A DNA stretch of 64,000 nt from Erpobdella octoculata (GCA_963978895.1 OZ022247.1:448362-512361); one strand, 5' to 3'; counted from the stretch's first letter, positions 1 through 39,370 are shown. A program made the numbers and translations. The notes: generated by a model from the letters alone, not told the origin.

Positions 1-1182
1 GCTCTCGCAGACTGAAGAATAACTTTCATCTGTTGATGTTCTCTCTTCACAATTGACTCCATGAACTTTAGGTCTTGAAGAGATATTACTTTTTAGCCAT
101 TTTGTGTACGAGTCGCAGTCAATCGGATTGTCCGTTAGATAGAGTTCAGACAGTTTCGTGGGAAAAGGGGCAAAATTTTCTGGTATGCATCGCAGTTGGT
201 TGTTTTTCAGGGATAAAAACCAAAGTATCTTAAAATCGACGAAATTTTCTTGGGATATTGTAGAAATATTATTGTCGTTAAGGATCAACAAGAAAATGCT
301 CTTTTGAAGTCCCTTAAATGTAGAAAAATCCCATTTCGGATCGTTGAATCCACTAACTTGCAACATCTCAAGCGCCGTGAAGTTCTTCAAAAATTCGATC
401 GATTCGACGGTATTAATAAATATGGCACTTACTAAACTCTTTTCGATCTGAAATATAAAACAAATTTTGGTAAATAAACTAAACAAAATATTTTTCCCCA
501 TAAATTTATTGTCCAAATTTTAACTTCAATTTGTTAAAAAGAAATCAAAATTTTTAAAATAAATACCAACCTCTTGGAGGAATGTTGCAGACGACAACCT
601 TGGCCGAAGATTTATCAATTTCACATTTTTAATTTTTTTCTGTTTGAATTTTTGAAAGTCTGAGGTCGTAAAGTTTGTTGAATTTATTACTGTGACTGAT
701 TCAGGTGAAGAGCCTGTCAATAAACCTAGGTGCTCTCCAGTGAAGTGAACGTTTTCGAAGATCATGTCTGTTGGATTGCTTCCATTGAACAAGTCTTTAG
801 GGGTATGAACAATCACAACATCATAAAACGAAATTTTATAAGAACGCAAACTGCCGAATAAATTGCTGGACAGTTTTTCCAAACGGCTAGAGTTTATTTC
901 AAGTTTTATTGGGCTGCGATCTTTTAACATATAGTTAGAAGTATTGCATTTAAAGACGCAGTTTACAAAACTAAGTTTCTTCTGTCCTTCTTGAACATTA
1001 AAAGAATACTTCTCAAAAACCTCATCGGTTATTGTGGTGTTTTGAATAATTATGAAGTCATTAGATGATAATCTGAGTTTATTAGGGTACGCGCCATTAG
1101 AACATGTAACACTCGTTTGTACTCTTGTGCAGATGGAATTAACGACTATCGAATGGTAAAGAATTAAAACTATCAGTTTCAT
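1..1182 (-). CDS. Extracellular leucine-rich-repeat protein, 3' part outside window
   Basis: Two exons are visible on the minus strand: 1182-571 and 447 down to the window edge. They join in phase 0 (exon 1 ends GAG before gttggt; exon 2 follows a tttcag acceptor). The start at 1182 opens with MKLIVLILYHSIVVNS, a good signal peptide; an upstream in-frame ATG at 1233 would bury it. Exon 1 encodes about 204 residues with many N-glycosylation sites and poorly matching LRR-like segments. Exon 2 has clearer LRR strands (KILWFLSLKNNQLRCIP, KLSELYLTDNPIDCD) and then an LRRCT-like cap (DCDSYTKWLKS, then VNC). The C-terminus lies beyond position 1. The two-exon layout matches the LRR/Ig gene at 59831-61682, although the first-exon proteins are very different. 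Probable secreted or surface receptor-like protein; ligand unknown. Confidence 0.78.
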
Positions 1183-1370
1183 CGAAATTATTTTCGATTG
1201 AAATATAAATTTGATCGATATTAACTGATTCATGCTGTTGGAGCTTCTTTATGAGTTAATCGTGGGACATTACTGCTGGCAGACGAAGAATAAAAAGTTT
1301 GTTGTTTTGTATTATGACGTCCGCTGCGTTGCAAAGAATTAAATAAATAAGTAAATAAATATAAATAAAA

Positions 1371-1735
<365 letters not shown>

Positions 1736-2217
1736 AACTTGTGATTGTTCTTCTTTTAATGTCTTCTTATCCTTCCAAAATATTATTTAATACGCATGCG
1801 CCAATGGAAAGAGCCTTTCCTTCTTCGCCATCTTGATTGCGTAATTGTCGCTCGTGATCCAATAAGCGTTGTTTGAGACGCATCTTTTGCATTCATTTGT
1901 TCCTTATTTATTTTATTTATGAGTTTAAAAAAAAAATTAGATTATTATTTCAAGCGTTAAACAAATTCTTAAAAAAACTAAAATTTTAGAAGTCGGTTTT
2001 CTTAGAAATTTTATTTTATTTATTCATTTAAGTTTGTTTTTATTGTGAAAATGGCTAAAAAAGTTGAGGAAAAAACTAGAAGAAAAAAAACTTAAGCGTA
2101 ACAGGAAATGAATTTGTTTTTTTTTTATTTCACAGCTCAATCCTCCATCTCCTGTTTGGACGCATTTTTTTTTAAACTCTCATCTTGTATTGGTGGAATC
2201 TTGACCGACCAGTCAGT

Positions 2218-4547
<2,330 letters not shown>

Positions 4548-5153
4548 AAATTAAAAACAAGACGAATCATATAGCGCATAATTTTAGTTTATCGCAACCA
4601 ACATTTTAAAACGTGTATGTACGCAATTACGTGTAAACTTTTAAAGACACGATTGGGGGGGGGGAATGGGAGTGGCCGGGGAAGGAGGGTAGTGCAGGGA
4701 AGCAAACAAAAGAGGAAGTTCGAAGGAGAAAGGTTATCAATCAAAAAGGTCATGTGGTTCTCATTCTTGTGATGCATGTCTGTTACCAAGCGCGCTCAAG
4801 TCATGTAAGCGGACAGAGTTTTCAATCAATCGAGAAATCAATAAACCAATAAATCAATTTAATTTCAATTAATTACCAAAAAAAATTAAATAAGCAAGTA
4901 TATTAATAATTTTTTTCTAAATATATACATAAGAAATATTTGTTTTTTAATGCAAAAATCAAAGAGCTCCGACAAAAAACAACATGATTGCAACTTTTTA
5001 TGGATATAAGAAAAATACTGAGCATAAATACGGGAAGGTAAAATGCGGCCAGCAGAAATAAAAAATAAGCAAAATAGCCGAATAAAATGAGAAACAATTA
5101 CAATTGTTGTTTAAATATTTTCATATAAATATATATATATAAATTGTTATTAA

Positions 5154-5213
<60 letters not shown>

Positions 5214-5648
5214 GTTTTTTTAAACAGAACAGCAATAGAGAATTTTCAATTTTTCGAGAATTTTTAAAAAAAATTATCGGATCGAACCGGGGACGGGAGG
5301 GAGACAATTTATAAACTTTTTTCCACGAAATATCCCACAAGTAAAATAAAACAAATTCATTAAAAAAATATTTTAAAAAAAACCGCACTCAACAAATCAT
5401 GAATATATATCTATTATATACGAATATATTCGAAAAAAATGTTTACCCAAAAAAAAAAAAAAAAAGATTAATGAAACCACATTTTGCAAGAAACGACACA
5501 AGAAAATACCCGCGTAAAAGGCACTTCAAATGCCGCATCACCACGGCGACACGCAAAAAAAAGTTTCAAAATCTCATTTCGCTTTTAATCATCATTCTCT
5601 CACGCCGTTGACGACAGTTGACAGTCGCCTTGACGACGACGTTTGTTC
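4548..5648. other. Intergenic, convergent 3' ends
   Basis: This lies between the stop of the membrane-protein gene and the DPYD stop. It contains the two AATAAA signals at 4840 and 4848, an (ATT)n tract at about 5153-5212 and A-rich sequence. No gene is supported. A tRNA-B-box-like GGTTCGATCC occurs on the minus strand near 5280, without a convincing A box. Confidence 0.6.
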
Positions 5649-14712
<9,064 letters not shown>

Positions 14713-16283
14713 CTGTATCCGGGTGTTGCATGATAACAATCGTAGTTTTATAAATCATACATTTCAGAGCATTTACACTGAATATCTTTTTTTCTTAAAT
14801 TTATAAAAAATTATTTTTCTTGAATAAAAAAAAATTAATTATCATCAAAACCTTTAAAAAAACAATATTTTCACACACAAAAAAAATAAAACATGCAAGT
14901 TAGGTTTATAGGAAATAAATAAATAATTTATTCAAAAAATACTGATCTACGAAACCTCGATATCGATAACATCCCGGCTAACACATTTTTCATTTCCAGC
15001 AGGAGTAGTCATCATCATCATCATAACCTTTTAAAACACACCTGCTTAAAACAAAGAAAGTTTAATTAATAATTAAAAATTATTTATTTATTTAAAAAAC
15101 ATACAGAAGTAGCTAAATGGCCACTGCTGTGTAAAAATCAACTATTAACACAAAACATGAAAACAAAAATAATCATCAAAAATGTTATCAGCAAAATTTT
15201 ATAAAAAAAAACTTAAATTTCTCGGATATCTTTTTATTTTTAATCACTTACTAACCACAAATATAAATAAAGTATACGGATATATTGCTTTATTATTTAT
15301 TGATATAATTTAATCCGTTTGCATGGCTAGACATTCAGCAACAACGTATCCTGTATCGTGTAACTAGTGTTAAAATAAATCCCTGCATTTCTGCAAACGT
15401 AAACGCTGTCTCGTGACTTCACTAGATTCTCATTTTCACTTTCGCTTCGCTGAGAATATATATAAACAGTTGAGAAAAAAGTAAAGTATAAATTACTCAA
15501 ACTTGCTTGGTGAATTTATATCCAACGACGTGTATTAAGCATCCTTAAAAAAAGATGAAATTTTTAAAAGACTGTGTAGCGAATTTAACTGAACGCACCC
15601 TTTAATATATGAATATCTTTATATTCGTTCTCTGTCGATTTCTGGAGAAAAAAAATATTTTTTAGTCCAAAAATAGGATAGGGTCCTTGTCTTTTAACAA
15701 ACAAACAAATCAGTAAAACAAGAAAATGTAGTTCATATATGTTTAGTATGAATTTATTCCTCTCTCTCTCTAGAGTCTGCTAGAGTAGTACACTAAAAAA
15801 CACAAATGTAACGGAACTGAGCACACAATTGCATAGTTGGTTCTCTTTTTATTGAACTTTGTACTCTGTTGTTATTATTATTTCAACAACCACTTGCAGT
15901 GAAATTGCGAAGATTATTTTTATACTATATATAAGTACATTGAGTAAATGTTAAATCTTGCATAGGTGTAGAGTTTTGCCATTTTCCAAAAAAATGAAGG
16001 AGATGAGGGCTAACCCAAGAAATAGAGACCTCGGGCTTCAGTCCTCTGAACCACTCTAAACCATATTAAGTTAATTTAATTTAAACCGTATTTAATAATA
16101 TATATTCGAGTTTCTCTTTCAAGCTCATTTAGTTTAAATTTTCGAGACATTTATTCGACCCCCTCCCTACCTTCAAAAAACAGAAAGCTGACAAGTTTAT
16201 TCATAAATCATTAATTAAATACAGAAATAATTTGGACTTTAACACTTTTCTTTTAATATGTACACATTTTAAGCATTAGACAA

Positions 16284-16323
<40 letters not shown>

Positions 16324-17940
16324 TAATAATAAAAATAATGCAAACTTTTGTTTATTCAGTAAATGTCGGGCAAAGTATGTTACAGCTTATCACCGACGTT
16401 TGGATCGTAGCTTATAATAATAACAATAATAATAATAATTATTATTATTATTATTATTATTATGAAGTAGTAATAATCATAACAAAATTTTGAAAGTTTT
16501 TTTTAATAAGTTTCGCTTAAACAGGATACATTCATTAAATGTCTATAAATTGCTAATTTCAGCAACAAAAATATCCCGTGAAATAAATAACTTTATTTGA
16601 GGATGAAAAATAATTTATTTATTTCAAAGTGAAAAATAAAAAGAAAACAACAACAAAAAAACAAAAAATCCGTTACCGACGGCAATGATTGAATTATAAG
16701 TCAAAACGATACGAAATGAATATTCATCAATCAATCAATCGATGATAAAATATAACTTTTAAAAAAAGTTCACCAACAAAACGATCATCATCAACACCAC
16801 CACCATTTCATCACAGCATAACCATGATCATTGAAATTACTGTAAAGTTGTAAAGGTATTTTTTCAGAAGTAATTTTGTAACGTCGACGCATGCCGTATC
16901 TGTAACGGTAATGCGAGCTAACATTAAATAAGCATCGTTAGTTATTACTTTTACAATTATCACCAACACCATCACAGTATCACAGAAGAGATAGTAGCAC
17001 GATATATAGACTAGATAGATACCGTTTGATGCAATCGAAAAAAAGAGACCCCACTCGAGAATACTACGACATGAATTTCATTATCGCAATCGTCACAAGA
17101 ACTTCATTATCGCAACGAGCACTCAACTTATCACTTAACTTATCACTCAAAGCTTACATTATCATTAGAAACGCATCAGAAATACAATGCGTTGATTCCA
17201 AATATATAAAAAAACAAACAGAAAAAAAGTGTAGCGAGTTCTATTTTTATTTCAAAATCTTTGATAAGACTCCAACGTAAAAATAGAAAGAGAAAGAGTC
17301 TCCTTCTGCGACGGAAGCAAATTTGTGAACGGCCGGATGAACGGTTGGCACGATTCCAGATCTGTTGTATCGAGTGAACGTTTATGAACGAATCCTGATC
17401 AATCGACTTTAATCTTACTTAAGAGATTAAAGATGATTGACATCTTCGAGTTGTTTACTGTCGTGAAAAAAATCAGGAGAAGACAACTTGAAATCAAATT
17501 AAAAACTAAGTGATATATGATCATACAAATTCATACGTACATACATAAAAATTCATACATACATACATACAAATTCATACGTACATACATACAAATTCAT
17601 ACGTACATACATACATACACACATACAAATTCATACATACATACATACAAATATAAACATACATACACGTAATTCTTGACTTAAAATTGATTAAATTACT
17701 GAAATCAATGCAATGCAATATTTTACATTCACATTCCGTAATACAGTGATTAAAATTGCACCACCCAATTGACTAAACGAATTTACGAGCCATCATTCTT
17801 TACACTGACTGTTGCCATAATAAACCGCCGCAAGCGCTGTTACGATGACATCAAACTGCTATTTATAGCAACGGCACAAATGAGCGTCGAAGTAAACACG
17901 GCCAGCAATTATAATATTCAAATGAGCATTATGTTAATGT
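14713..17940. other. Upstream region of DPYD, no gene identified
   Basis: AT-rich DNA with (AAT)n tracts near 16285-16330 and 16411-16465 (the latter switching from AAT to ATT, hence palindromic) and an ACATACAAATTCATACGT-type repeat at about 17525-17670. The short ORF at 17026-17280 has no recognisable content. DPYD exon 1 should lie here, but I cannot place it. Confidence 0.5.
17525..17670. repeat. (ACAT)n-based minisatellite
   Basis: ACATACATACAAATTCATACGT units repeat about five times with variation in spacing. Intergenic, between DPYD and the TRIM gene. Confidence 0.88.
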
Positions 17941-17970
17941 GAAGTTATAATGAGCTTCAAATCGAACGGC

Positions 17971-18006
17971 AGACGAAAATTCAGCCTCCGTCGGCTGAAT
18001 TCGTCT
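17971..18006. other. Strong 14-bp hairpin
   Basis: AGACGAAAATTCAGCC (17971-17986) pairs with GGCTGAATTCGTCT (17993-18006), with a two-base AA bulge on the left arm and the loop TCCGTC. It lies in a slightly more GC-rich patch between DPYD and the TRIM gene. No function is assigned. Confidence 0.7.
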
Positions 18007-18275
18007 CGTTCGGGAATGGAGGAGCGAAAAAGAAGAAGAAAAGAAATACACACGTGTCACGAGCGTGTTACGATCGTAGAACACACACGTGACAAAAAAG
18101 CTGAAGCGTGTTTCCAGGTATACGATTTAGTCGTAATAAACAAAAAAAAAACTAAAAAATTCAGGAGGTAATTGACATGCAACATAAACAGGTACATTAT
18201 TCAAATCTTATGATAATGAATTTAAGAAGAAAAAATGCTAACGAATGCTAATTACACATCTTCCATCGTCTTTAC

Positions 18276-18545
18276 GCGGTATTACAAACACACGCATACA
18301 CACGTGTAATCTAACTTATTACACGCCATCTCATCATTACTGCAGCGTATTACAAACATGTAACCTAGTTTATTGAACACCTCCTATTACACCATTACAC
18401 GGTATTACACGCTCGTAGACACATGTGTAATCCAACTTATTACATGCCTCTCATCAGCAATACACGGTATTACACACTTGCATACACACATATGTCATCA
18501 ATCTTTTCACGTACCTCACATCAGCATGACACACTCACGTGTGGT
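18276..18545. repeat. Degenerate ~100-bp tandem repeat with CACGTG and GTATTACA motifs
   Basis: Three to four copies of a unit containing GGTATTACAC, CATACACACGTGTAAT and CAACTTATTACACGCC-like segments. Several copies carry ACACGTGT or ACATGTGT palindromes with an E-box core. Upstream of DPYD, downstream of the TRIM gene. Confidence 0.7.
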
Positions 18546-18815
18546 TATTAATACGATTTAAAAGTCAAGGTCGTTGATATAAAAATATTCGTCGGCATTA
18601 ATAATAGCTAATAAATACTCATTTAATCAAATAAATAACAAACAAACAAACATTTCAAATAGATGAATTAAAAAAAAAATTGTTAAGGAGCAAGAACGGG
18701 AAACGACGCATCGAAGTGTACGCAACTGGCGGGGATGAAAATCTGGCAAGCCCGATTGAAGAATTGCATAAAAATGAGAAAGAAAGAAAGAAAGAAAAAG
18801 AGATAAGGAAGCAAC

Positions 18816-18853
<38 letters not shown>

Positions 18854-19279
18854 ATAAAGTGACAAAAAAATGAGAGAAAGTGATAGAAAACGAGAGAGAA
18901 AAAGGAAGATACAAACAAACTAAACTAACTTGGACATCATCGTCATCATCATCTCATCCTTCAAGAAGTCTATAAAAAGGCAGGCTACTAATTTACAAGC
19001 AAAAAAAATCAAATGACAAAAAACGGGATGATGAAACATTCAGGTCAGCAACCAGGTAAAAGTTCAAAGTTCAACGAACGTGATTGGCAAAAAACTTAAA
19101 TAGCAACAACGCCTCTAATGAAAGTTCAAAGCAATCGGCGACTATCACCGAGCCAATTAAATCGCGAGAACTGAAAAGCTCCAACAACCAATGAGATCAG
19201 AGCCTAGCTCCACATCACCCAGACCAATCATATCACTGCAACTCCGGTTTTTCTCGGGGATCCGCCACCATCAAATCGA

Positions 19280-21252
19280 CTAGAAAAGGTCGTTGAAAAG
19301 AGATTGGACGACGTCGCTCCCCTCGTTTTCGGGCGAGACGAGTCGTTTGGGTCGTCTGACGGGGGAAGCAAGTATTTTGGCGTTGTTGTTGTTGTTGGAG
19401 AAGAAGAACGAAGAAGTTTTCGCATCGTTTTTAATCACCTCGCCACTTTGCACGTCCTTGACCTTCTCGAACGCCTTCCTGACCCTGGCCGACCGCGGCC
19501 TCTGCGAGTGCTCGAAGGGGAAGGTAAAAATCCCTTTGTCGTTGTTGCAGCCACCGCTGGTGTTGTTGTAGATGCAAGTGTTGTTGTTGGCATTGTTATC
19601 AGTTTTGTTCTCCGGGCGTTGTTGCTGGACGTCGAGATGTTTCAAGCTGTCGGATGCGCCGATGGCAGCTGATTCGAAAGAACCGCCGTTTGGTCCGAGG
19701 CCTTCATTATCTTCGCTACCCCCTCCGCCGCCGCCGTCTCCGTCGTCCTCGCTAGGGGGGCGTGGAAAAACCCCAGAGCCGGGCAGGCGGGGAGAAGACG
19801 GAGTGACGTCGGGCGGATCTTGGGTGTCGTCCGAAGACGTCTTGGGATCGGGTCCGCTGGCGGCCGCAAAGCAGGTGACTTTTCCGAGATCCTTGACGGC
19901 AGATTTGAATTTTTCGACGCCGTGACGGTCTTCGAAGAGAACGTGGTACGCCCTCGGTCGTATCCTCGTGTCCACGTTCGTGTAAACCTCGTTTAGTTCT
20001 TCCACTCCCTGTTTGAGAGAATTTTATAAAAAAACAATAAATTTTATTAGAAACGGATCATCACAGACGCGCGCGGATGCTGCCGCTGCCAAGAACCGGA
20101 CGGCTGGAAGTTAAGAAACCAAAAATAATTTATCGAGAACAGTTTGTCAACGTGGAAAAACGAAACTCGACCTTTTCCACGTCCGCCAGTTGACCCCGCC
20201 CGATGGCTGTCTCGTGGAATTCTTTGAGACTGACGACGCATGTCATGGCGGTCGATATCTCTTCCAGATCGGACTCGAATGACGAGACTCTCTCGTTGTA
20301 CGAGTCGATCACCTGATGATGAGTAGGCGAGATTGTTAAAAATTATTTCTCTTAAAATAGAATTATATTTTTTTTATAAAGTAAATTCCAATTTATTTGT
20401 ATCTATGAAATTCCTGTTTATTTTTATCCATGAAATACATTGAATAACTTATTTTGTCGTAACATATTCTTATGAATTATTAAACATCTAATAAAAATGA
20501 ATATTGCTGATAAATAATTTAATTTTTTGTCACACAAAATTTTGACTAATTTAGATAATAAATTCTTAAAAAGTAAATAAACATCTCCGTGACACCTTAT
20601 TCTTCAACAACGTTGCCCTCCTATTGAGTAGATGTGCGTGAGTCTCAAAAGCAGCATCGATCCTAAGTAGCGCTCTGTCCTTTTCCTCCGAGAATGCCTT
20701 CAGTCTTGCCTCAAGTTCTACCTTCTTCTGTTCGATGAGAGCATTGGCTCGAGCAAAACTGGAGTCGATTTTCGCCTGGAAATCTTCCGCAGCTGCTGCC
20801 AACGATTGACGCGAGTGTCCGGAACAGGCTCCGCCCTCGCACAGGCATTCTTCGCAAGCCGAGGCGGAACAAGTCCGACAAAAGTGTTGCGCCTTCTTCG
20901 TCTCGTGTCGCCGACACTGCGACTCCGAAACCACCCCGCTCTCGGACGAGCTGCCTCCGATTCCGCCGACCCCGTAGACGAGACTCTGGATGTATTTGGC
21001 ATAAAAATTGGTCTGCAGGGCGGCAACGCCGGCGGCTGGAATCGTTGCCGGCTTGCGACAGCTCGGGCATTCTATCTCGTCGCCCATCTGACGTACGAAC
21101 TCTCTCAGGCAGTCCTTACAGAAGGTGTGATGGCAAGGAAGAAATTTGGGTTGGTGGTCGTGATCATCAAAGAGACTCCTGCAGATCAAACACATGAGTA
21201 CGTGTTCGTAACTGTCCATCTTGGAGCTGCGGACTGCCGGATTTCTTTTCAT
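19280..21252 (-). CDS. TRIM-type RING/B-box/coiled-coil protein
   Basis: Probable E3 ubiquitin ligase. Three exons, 21252-20596, 20312-20172 and 20008-19280, all join in phase 0 to give about 508 residues. The C3HC4 RING spans residues 21-65 (CLIC, CHHTFCKDC, CPSC). A B-box lies at about 113-146 (CRRH, FCRTC, CEEC, CSGH). A helical, Glu/Lys-rich coiled coil runs from about 155 to 290. The last exon starts with a conserved-looking segment (YTNVDTRIRPRAYHVLFED) and then becomes low-complexity (acidic, Pro/Ser/Gly, Asn-rich), ending in QSLFNDLF. No NHL, PRY-SPRY or FN3 domain is seen, so I cannot place it in a TRIM subclass. A second Met at residue 12 could also start the protein. UGP2 is divergent, 2.3 kb away. 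Confidence 0.85.
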
Positions 21253-23586
21253 TTTATTATTGTCTTTTTAATCTTTATTTATTCTTTGGTATTCCATGGA
21301 AAGATTTTGAAACTTTTACAATTTATGTTGCATAAAACAAAAAAAACTGCCGCCGCTCTAACTTCTGCTGTTGCTTCTTGAGTTTTTGATATTTACGTAG
21401 TGACAGAAGAAACCGCAAAATATTAATCTTATGTAATATGCAGTAGTCGTTGTGACAAATATCCCACTGATGATTAAGAGTATAAAGACTAAAGACATAA
21501 ACATAAAGATCTAGTAATATAAGTAATAGTTTCCCCGAATTAATCACTTACTAGACATAAAAAAAAACTAGAACAAAACGTAAAATAAAACAAAACAAAA
21601 AATATCTTGTTAGACGAATTCTAGAACAAAAGCAATTCAATGGAAATCACGAGAACCGATTTATTGATTAAAATGAAAACAACTTCACAGAAACAAGCCG
21701 GAACTTCTCTAGCTAAGAAGCTTTTAGTTATTTGTTTAAAAAATAATTCAAGTTAAAAAGTCATTATTTAAAAAAAACTTATTTCTAATTGCATTATTTT
21801 CAGCCTAGCGTCTGCTAAGTTTACTAATTTATCTATGGCTAGGTTACATTGTTGGTGATTTATGTAAAAGTGTCTGAAACATAGATATATCTATGGTCTG
21901 AAACAACCAAATATAATTAATCAAAAAGCCTTTGTCCTTACTTCTTCTTTGTAAATGTAAGTACGGTTAGAAGAGAATTAAACTAATAGTACATGTGGTT
22001 TATTGACTATTGGTTCGATATATTCAATTCAACCACTAAATTAATAATTATTATAGTAATTAATTTGTTAATATGTTAACGTCAAATACATTTAATTAGT
22101 GACTCAATCAATCAGATCAACGGTGGTCTACAGAACAGACAAAAAAGTATAGATTTTTTTAATTACATAATATTTTTTAATTAAAACTTTCTCGGCATGC
22201 ATATAATGTAATAATTTGATATTAAACTGTCATCAACTCAATTTCAACCAACAAAAGCAAACAAAATAATAAAACAAAAAGTAAGGCTTTACTGTTTTAA
22301 ATTTATAGGTATTGATTCTAGTTTGAGTTTTATAGTTACGTTCAGGTGTTGTGGCTTAGCATATAGTTTAATATTTTCTGATCGATAGATTTAAGTACAT
22401 TATGGTTTATTTGTAGTCTGCTTTCATGGCTGACATCATGCGAATGTCTTATAAATTATTAAACGTTTCACGATAGCCTGAGAAAAGTTAAAAAAAACTT
22501 TTTTTACGTTAAAAGTATTTTTTCAGCATTTACTTTTTAATAATTAAATTGATCGTTTAATTGATAAATATTAGCGTTTTACCTCCAGCTGTTCTTAAAG
22601 GCCGGACGTAAAAGGTCGAGGGATCGCCGTTCAAAGTAAAAGGCACCCCTAACTAACTTTGTACGACATCACAGAATTTTAGCAGATATAAGTTTGTTAA
22701 GTGGTTTTACATAGGTTTGGTTAAAAACTGTAGTTTGATTACCTTCGGCTTAACTTCGAAGATAAACAAGAAGAGACATGGTTGGTGTGTGTGTGTGTTG
22801 CAGACTACATTGGTCTTGATTTTCATATATCTTTATAACACGTCACATCAGTTAATTTCGTGACATATTTAACTGCGATGACATTCTTAAAGCTAGAACT
22901 TTTGGAGCCAGTATAAGCCGTCTATTCTATTTCTATGGGCTGGCTTTGGGCTTTGAATTGAACGAGAGTTGCAAGAGCAAGAGACAACTCAAGCGATATA
23001 AATACCGATATAGATAGAATACTTAGGAAGTTAGCTCAAGCGCGCCACGCGACTAAATTGTATATATGGAAACTAATTTTGTCAAAGGGTTGTGTAGGCT
23101 ATGTAGACTAGAGTTAAACTGACTAGATTATGCATTATTAGTGTGATTACTGTAGATGTGCAGACCAGGCAATTTCATCATAAGATTCAAGGGCAGAGTT
23201 CAAATAGTGTACTAACTGTTGAACTGTAGTTTATATATATATATATATTTATATACTTCAAAAATATAAATTGAATTAAGAGCCATCATAATAGTGGCTC
23301 AAATATAACAGTTTAATTTTTTACAACTCTTAGATAGATATTCTATAGTTTTGCACTTATGTATTGGGGTTAGTTAGACTAACAGAACTAGCCTAAACGG
23401 ATTATTCTGCACTTGCACTACCACGAGTTATCTCCATTGTGCTCATCAAAACCTGTCAGGAAGGCAGGGTATCATTCATCGAGATCAATATCACCATCAT
23501 CATCATCATCATCATCATTACTCTAGCCACCACAGCTTTCGAGAGCCTAACGACAGAGCCAGCCTCTATAAAATCTGGTAATCATC
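21253..23586. other. Intergenic between divergent TRIM and UGP2 genes
   Basis: AT-rich, without supported genes. It should hold both promoters and 5' UTR exons. Visible marks are a 16-bp palindrome CATAGATATATCTATG near 21881, a short GC patch near 22590-22660 and a CAT tract at about 23492-23518 just before the UGP2 start. Confidence 0.5.
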
Positions 23587-37956
<14,370 letters not shown>

Positions 37957-39370
37957 TTTTCTATATGCCCCTCCCCCCTGTGGCCAGGAGTGCCAGTTTT
38001 GATTATAATATTTTTGGTATTAAATAACACTATTATTATTTAAATATTTGAATTTCGGTGAAATTTCGTTCTTATTGTTCAATATTTATTTAAATTTTGA
38101 TTTAGAGAAATGCGTAATTATTAAAATGTCTATCGAATGTCGTTGTTATCGACGCCAATATACATATCTCGTGTGATGATCTGATGTCTAACATGATCAT
38201 ATCTATATTTGTTTCAAGTTGTTGTTTTTTTCTTCAATTCTCGAATCAAAATCGATTCTTCTAAATTCAACCATTTAAACCGCTAATATCAAAGTTAATA
38301 ATAATTATTACACATATTTAACGCAGTTTCATGGCTTAATTGCTTACCACAGACTTCACGGCATATAAGGGGGCATATCAAAGTTTCGAAATGATAAAAC
38401 AGCAGATTGGATGAGAAACAAATTGTGTGTGTTCAACAACAACAACAACCAAAAACACGTAACAAGATGGAATAATCTCAAACGAACGTAGAATCAAGCC
38501 GTGACACCGTACGTAGATCGATATCTTTATTATTATTATTATTCGAAACGCGGCACGCACTCAACGCGTGGAAATTGGGAATGTGTTCATTTCTGCTGGG
38601 TGTCGTGCGTGCAACGAGTGAAAAGGCTCGGAATGTCCGACAACTTACGAAAATAAGGAAATTATTTTTTTAAATAAAATCTGCGACATGGAAAAAAATC
38701 AATTATAAATAGACTAGTTATACGTATATAAATACCGCTTGGTTTGGAATGGAAGTTTTCATTTTGAGATCTTTTTGCATCAATAAAATGTCTACGATTG
38801 ACAAACAAAATCTTGCTATAAATAAATAAATAATGTAAATACGGATATAAATCACTTAATTATTTGCCGTCGACATGCGGAAACTGTCAGACGCGACGAA
38901 GGAAATGGAAGAAAGAGACGGTGCACCTAAAACTGACGATGCCAATCGTGAAATGCAACTGCGAGGAATAATTATCGAAAATAGGAATGACGAAACTAGC
39001 GAGCGAAGAGAAAAACGGTCTCGAATCGGTAGACCGGTGAAAGAACAAGAAAGAAACGATCTAAGAATTAAATAAAAAACTACTCGTGAGAAAAAGAGTT
39101 AAAATTGCTTTTAAAAAATCTCCATTTCTATATATATATATATATATACACGTATATGGAAGTGGAAAAAAAAGAACATTTACACGTCTCCTGCCCGGAT
39201 ACGCAAATCGTAAAAGAAGATTTCCGCAGCGTCAAAACCGAACGAGATGCATAAACAGAAAACCGGTAAGATGTCGTCAAATTCAAGCAAAAAAAAACGG
39301 GACAACCACCGGTCTCAACACGAATTCAAACAATAACAAACATCCGACAGAAGAACCTCTCAAAACCCGC
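37957..39370. other. Intergenic between convergent UGP2 and CTD phosphatase genes
   Basis: The 3' UTRs of both genes should lie here. ORFs at 38875-39075 and 39086-39385 (plus) are short, basic and unrecognised, and probably fall in the antisense 3' UTR of the phosphatase. No repeat of note occurs apart from a short TAT run near 39131. Confidence 0.5.

Noticed and set aside
5270..5310. Minus-strand GGTTCGATCC followed by T-run, pol III B box and terminator-like
   Set aside because: No A box at proper distance and no cloverleaf; likely chance.
17026..17280. 84-residue ORF upstream of DPYD
   Set aside because: AT-rich random-looking composition, no conserved motif and no matching donor in phase with DPYD exon 2.
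17950..18171. 73-residue basic ORF
   Set aside because: It overlaps the hairpin and has no family resemblance; too short to claim.
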